Assembly: GCA_025937075.1 (NCBI GenBank)
Contig: JAICSD010000034.1
Coordinates: 1 to 16,719 of the forward strand
Length of the DNA stretch: 16,719 bases
Origin: Vicinamibacteria bacterium
Lineage (GTDB): Bacteria > Acidobacteriota > Vicinamibacteria > Vicinamibacterales > 2-12-FULL-66-21
Reading direction: 5' to 3'
Position numbers and translations under genes: made by a program. Below the pieces are notes generated by a model that was not told the DNA's origin, made no database searches, and worked only from the letters and a program-made list of their open reading frames with translations. Positions 15,698 to 16,719 of the stretch are shown in pieces (positions within the stretch are counted from its first letter, which is position 1; each line of letters starts with the position of its first letter).

Positions 15698-16181
15698 ATG
15701 CGTCGAACCATCGCGCCGTTCGGGCTGGCCGTTCTGATCGCTCACGGCCTTCGGCACGTTGTGGCGCCAGGCGAACGCGGGCGGCGTCGGCTCCTGTTCA
15801 CACCCGACGGCGACATCCGGCATCCGGACGGCTCAATCGAGCGCGGACGGAACATCATTGCGGTCAACCGGCGCGCCTTGTTCATACAGCGCGAGTACTT
15901 CGCTTCCATGCATGTCGTGCAGTTGAACGATATCCGCTGCCTCGGACCGAACTATGCGCTCGCCGACGGCAAGTGGGAGCTGCGGCTCAATGACGTATCT
16001 GAATCCGTGCCGCAGGCGCGCGGCTCGACCGGCCGAATCCGGCTGGTGTACGCTCGTCTTCTACAACGGCGCCGGATCGTGGGCAATCGAGGCGTGGCGC
16101 TATACGGTCAACCCGCCAGCCGGCACGCCCCCGCCGACCACGCTGAAGCAGCCGGGATTCATCGGGAGACAGGATCGCTGA
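15698..16181 (+). pseudogene. frameshifted NTF2/SnoaL-like (DUF4440-type) protein gene
   Basis: A GGAGG box at 15688-15692 precedes the ATG at 15698, but no single frame encodes a sensible protein. By codon third positions and residue content, the coding phase appears to move. Frame 2 from 15698 gives a signal-like start (RRTIAPFGLAVLIA). Frame 3 from about 15738 to 15795 gives TAFGTLWRQANAGGVGS, with nearly every codon ending in G or C. Frame 2 again to about 16015 gives LFTPDGDIRHPDGS and ALADGKWELRL. Frame 3 to the TGA at 16179 gives WCTLVFYNGAGSWAIEAWRY. Read together these resemble a secreted NTF2-fold protein of the SnoaL/DUF4440 type. The last switch is very clear, the middle one clear, and the first less so. 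Either this is a decaying gene or the assembly has small indels here. Family assignment is from memory of motifs. Confidence 0.6.
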
Positions 16182-16708
16182 CTCGCCGGTTTTTAGTGTT
16201 TCTCGTGTCCGACACGGTGCTGTTCGGCGGCTTGATCTCCGCCTATTTCATGCTGCGGGCGGGCTCGATCACATGGGGCTGGTCGCCGCATCGCCACCTG
16301 GCGTTCGCCAACACCGCAATTCTGGTGGCGTCGACCGGATGCTTCGCGGCAGCGGTCGAGTCGGCCCGTCGAGGCCGGGTCTCGAGCGTTCGCCAGCTCA
16401 CGTGGGCCGCTATCGTGTTCGGCGTCATCTTCCTTTGCGTCAAGGGATACGAATATCAGGACGACGTGGCGCTTGCTCTGTACCCGCGCACCAGCACGCG
16501 CATCGCCCTCTACTATCTGCTGACGGCGGTTCACGCCGCGCACGTCGTCGGCGGACTGATTGTGAGCGGCGGCTTGGTGTTGAATCCAGAAACGGCGTGG
16601 ACAGCGCCGGGCGCCGCGCTCGTGAACCGCGCCGAGACCGCGCTCATCTACTGGTCGTTCCTGACCATCATCTGGGTGATTCTCGTCGTCCTCTTCTATG
16701 TCTGGTAG
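16178..16708 (+). CDS. heme-copper oxidase subunit III (cytochrome c oxidase subunit 3 family)
   Basis: This 176-residue, five-helix protein matches the short bacterial subunit III of aa3-type terminal oxidases, an inner-membrane component of aerobic respiration that stabilises the catalytic subunit. Landmarks are FLVSDTVLFGGLISAYFMLR (helix 1), FANTAILVAST (helix 2), KGYEYQDD with the conserved glutamate, LTAVHAAHVVGG (helix 4) and YWSFLTIIWVILVVLFYVW (helix 5). The start is uncertain. A CTG at 16178 overlaps the upstream TGA and has GGGAG 9 nt before it, and it keeps the expected RRF before helix 1; the first standard start is GTG at 16196, with no ribosome-binding site. The same frame is open back to the ATG at 15698, so a fused 336-residue product could be called, but its first part belongs to the broken NTF2-like gene. 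Subunits I and II are not in the window. Confidence 0.85.
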   Translation: MTRRFLVFLVSDTVLFGGLISAYFMLRAGSITWGWSPHRHLAFANTAILVASTGCFAAAVESARRGRVSSVRQLTWAAIVFGVIFLCVKGYEYQDDVALALYPRTSTRIALYYLLTAVHAAHVVGGLIVSGGLVLNPETAWTAPGAALVNRAETALIYWSFLTIIWVILVVLFYVW

Positions 16709-16719
16709 ACGCCCTTGAC

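Noticed and set aside
1..16719. CRISPR array, tRNA, rRNA, insertion sequence or phage genes
   Set aside because: I saw no regularly spaced repeats, no cloverleaf-like sequence in the short intergenic gaps, and no transposase, integrase or phage structural motif in any plausible frame.

Overview
The window is high-GC (roughly two thirds G+C by eye), densely coding DNA with no rRNA, tRNA, CRISPR or insertion sequence that I can recognise. The gene set suggests a soil-type Acidobacteriota, perhaps of the Vicinamibacteria group: a secreted DUF5117/DUF5118-type zinc metalloprotease, an acylated amino acid deacylase with a sodium symporter, many secreted or membrane proteins, and an ECF sigma/anti-sigma pair. 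The taxonomic guess is inference from gene content only.

Layout: (1) 4-1032, minus: a short-chain dehydrogenase with a C-terminal hydrophobic tail, divergent from (2) 1184-5821, plus: a tightly spaced trio of secreted zinc metalloprotease, threonine/serine dehydratase and class I/II aminotransferase, which reads as peptide and amino acid breakdown. (3) 5824-7818, plus: an ECF-type promoter-like motif, then a polytopic membrane protein, an ECF sigma factor and a zinc-finger anti-sigma factor with 1-nt gap and 4-nt overlap spacing, closed by a perfect hairpin at 7822-7841. (4) 7852-15593, minus: a long same-strand run. In transcription order it holds a membrane-embedded MutS-like ATPase, a polytopic GT-C-like membrane protein (4-nt overlap), a 58-residue membrane protein, a lipoprotein-like protein with a regulatory beta-sandwich domain, a 38-residue single-helix protein, an SSS-family sodium symporter and an N-acyl-D-amino-acid deacylase. 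(5) 15698-16708, plus: a broken NTF2/SnoaL-like (DUF4440-type) gene whose reading frame changes several times, overlapping the start of a heme-copper oxidase subunit III gene.

The secreted protease, the deaminating enzymes, and the symporter with its deacylase together suggest a proteinaceous or peptidoglycan-derived amino acid diet. The most notable items beyond ordinary annotation are two small membrane-protein genes that standard gene finding is likely to miss (11241-11357 and 11941-12117), a candidate leaderless start for the first, the frameshifted NTF2-like gene that leaves a misleading fused reading frame with subunit III, the autoregulatory-looking ECF promoter, a hydrophilic insertion in the symporter, and the MutS-like ATPase rebuilt as a membrane protein. 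I see no clearly new defence or mobile system.
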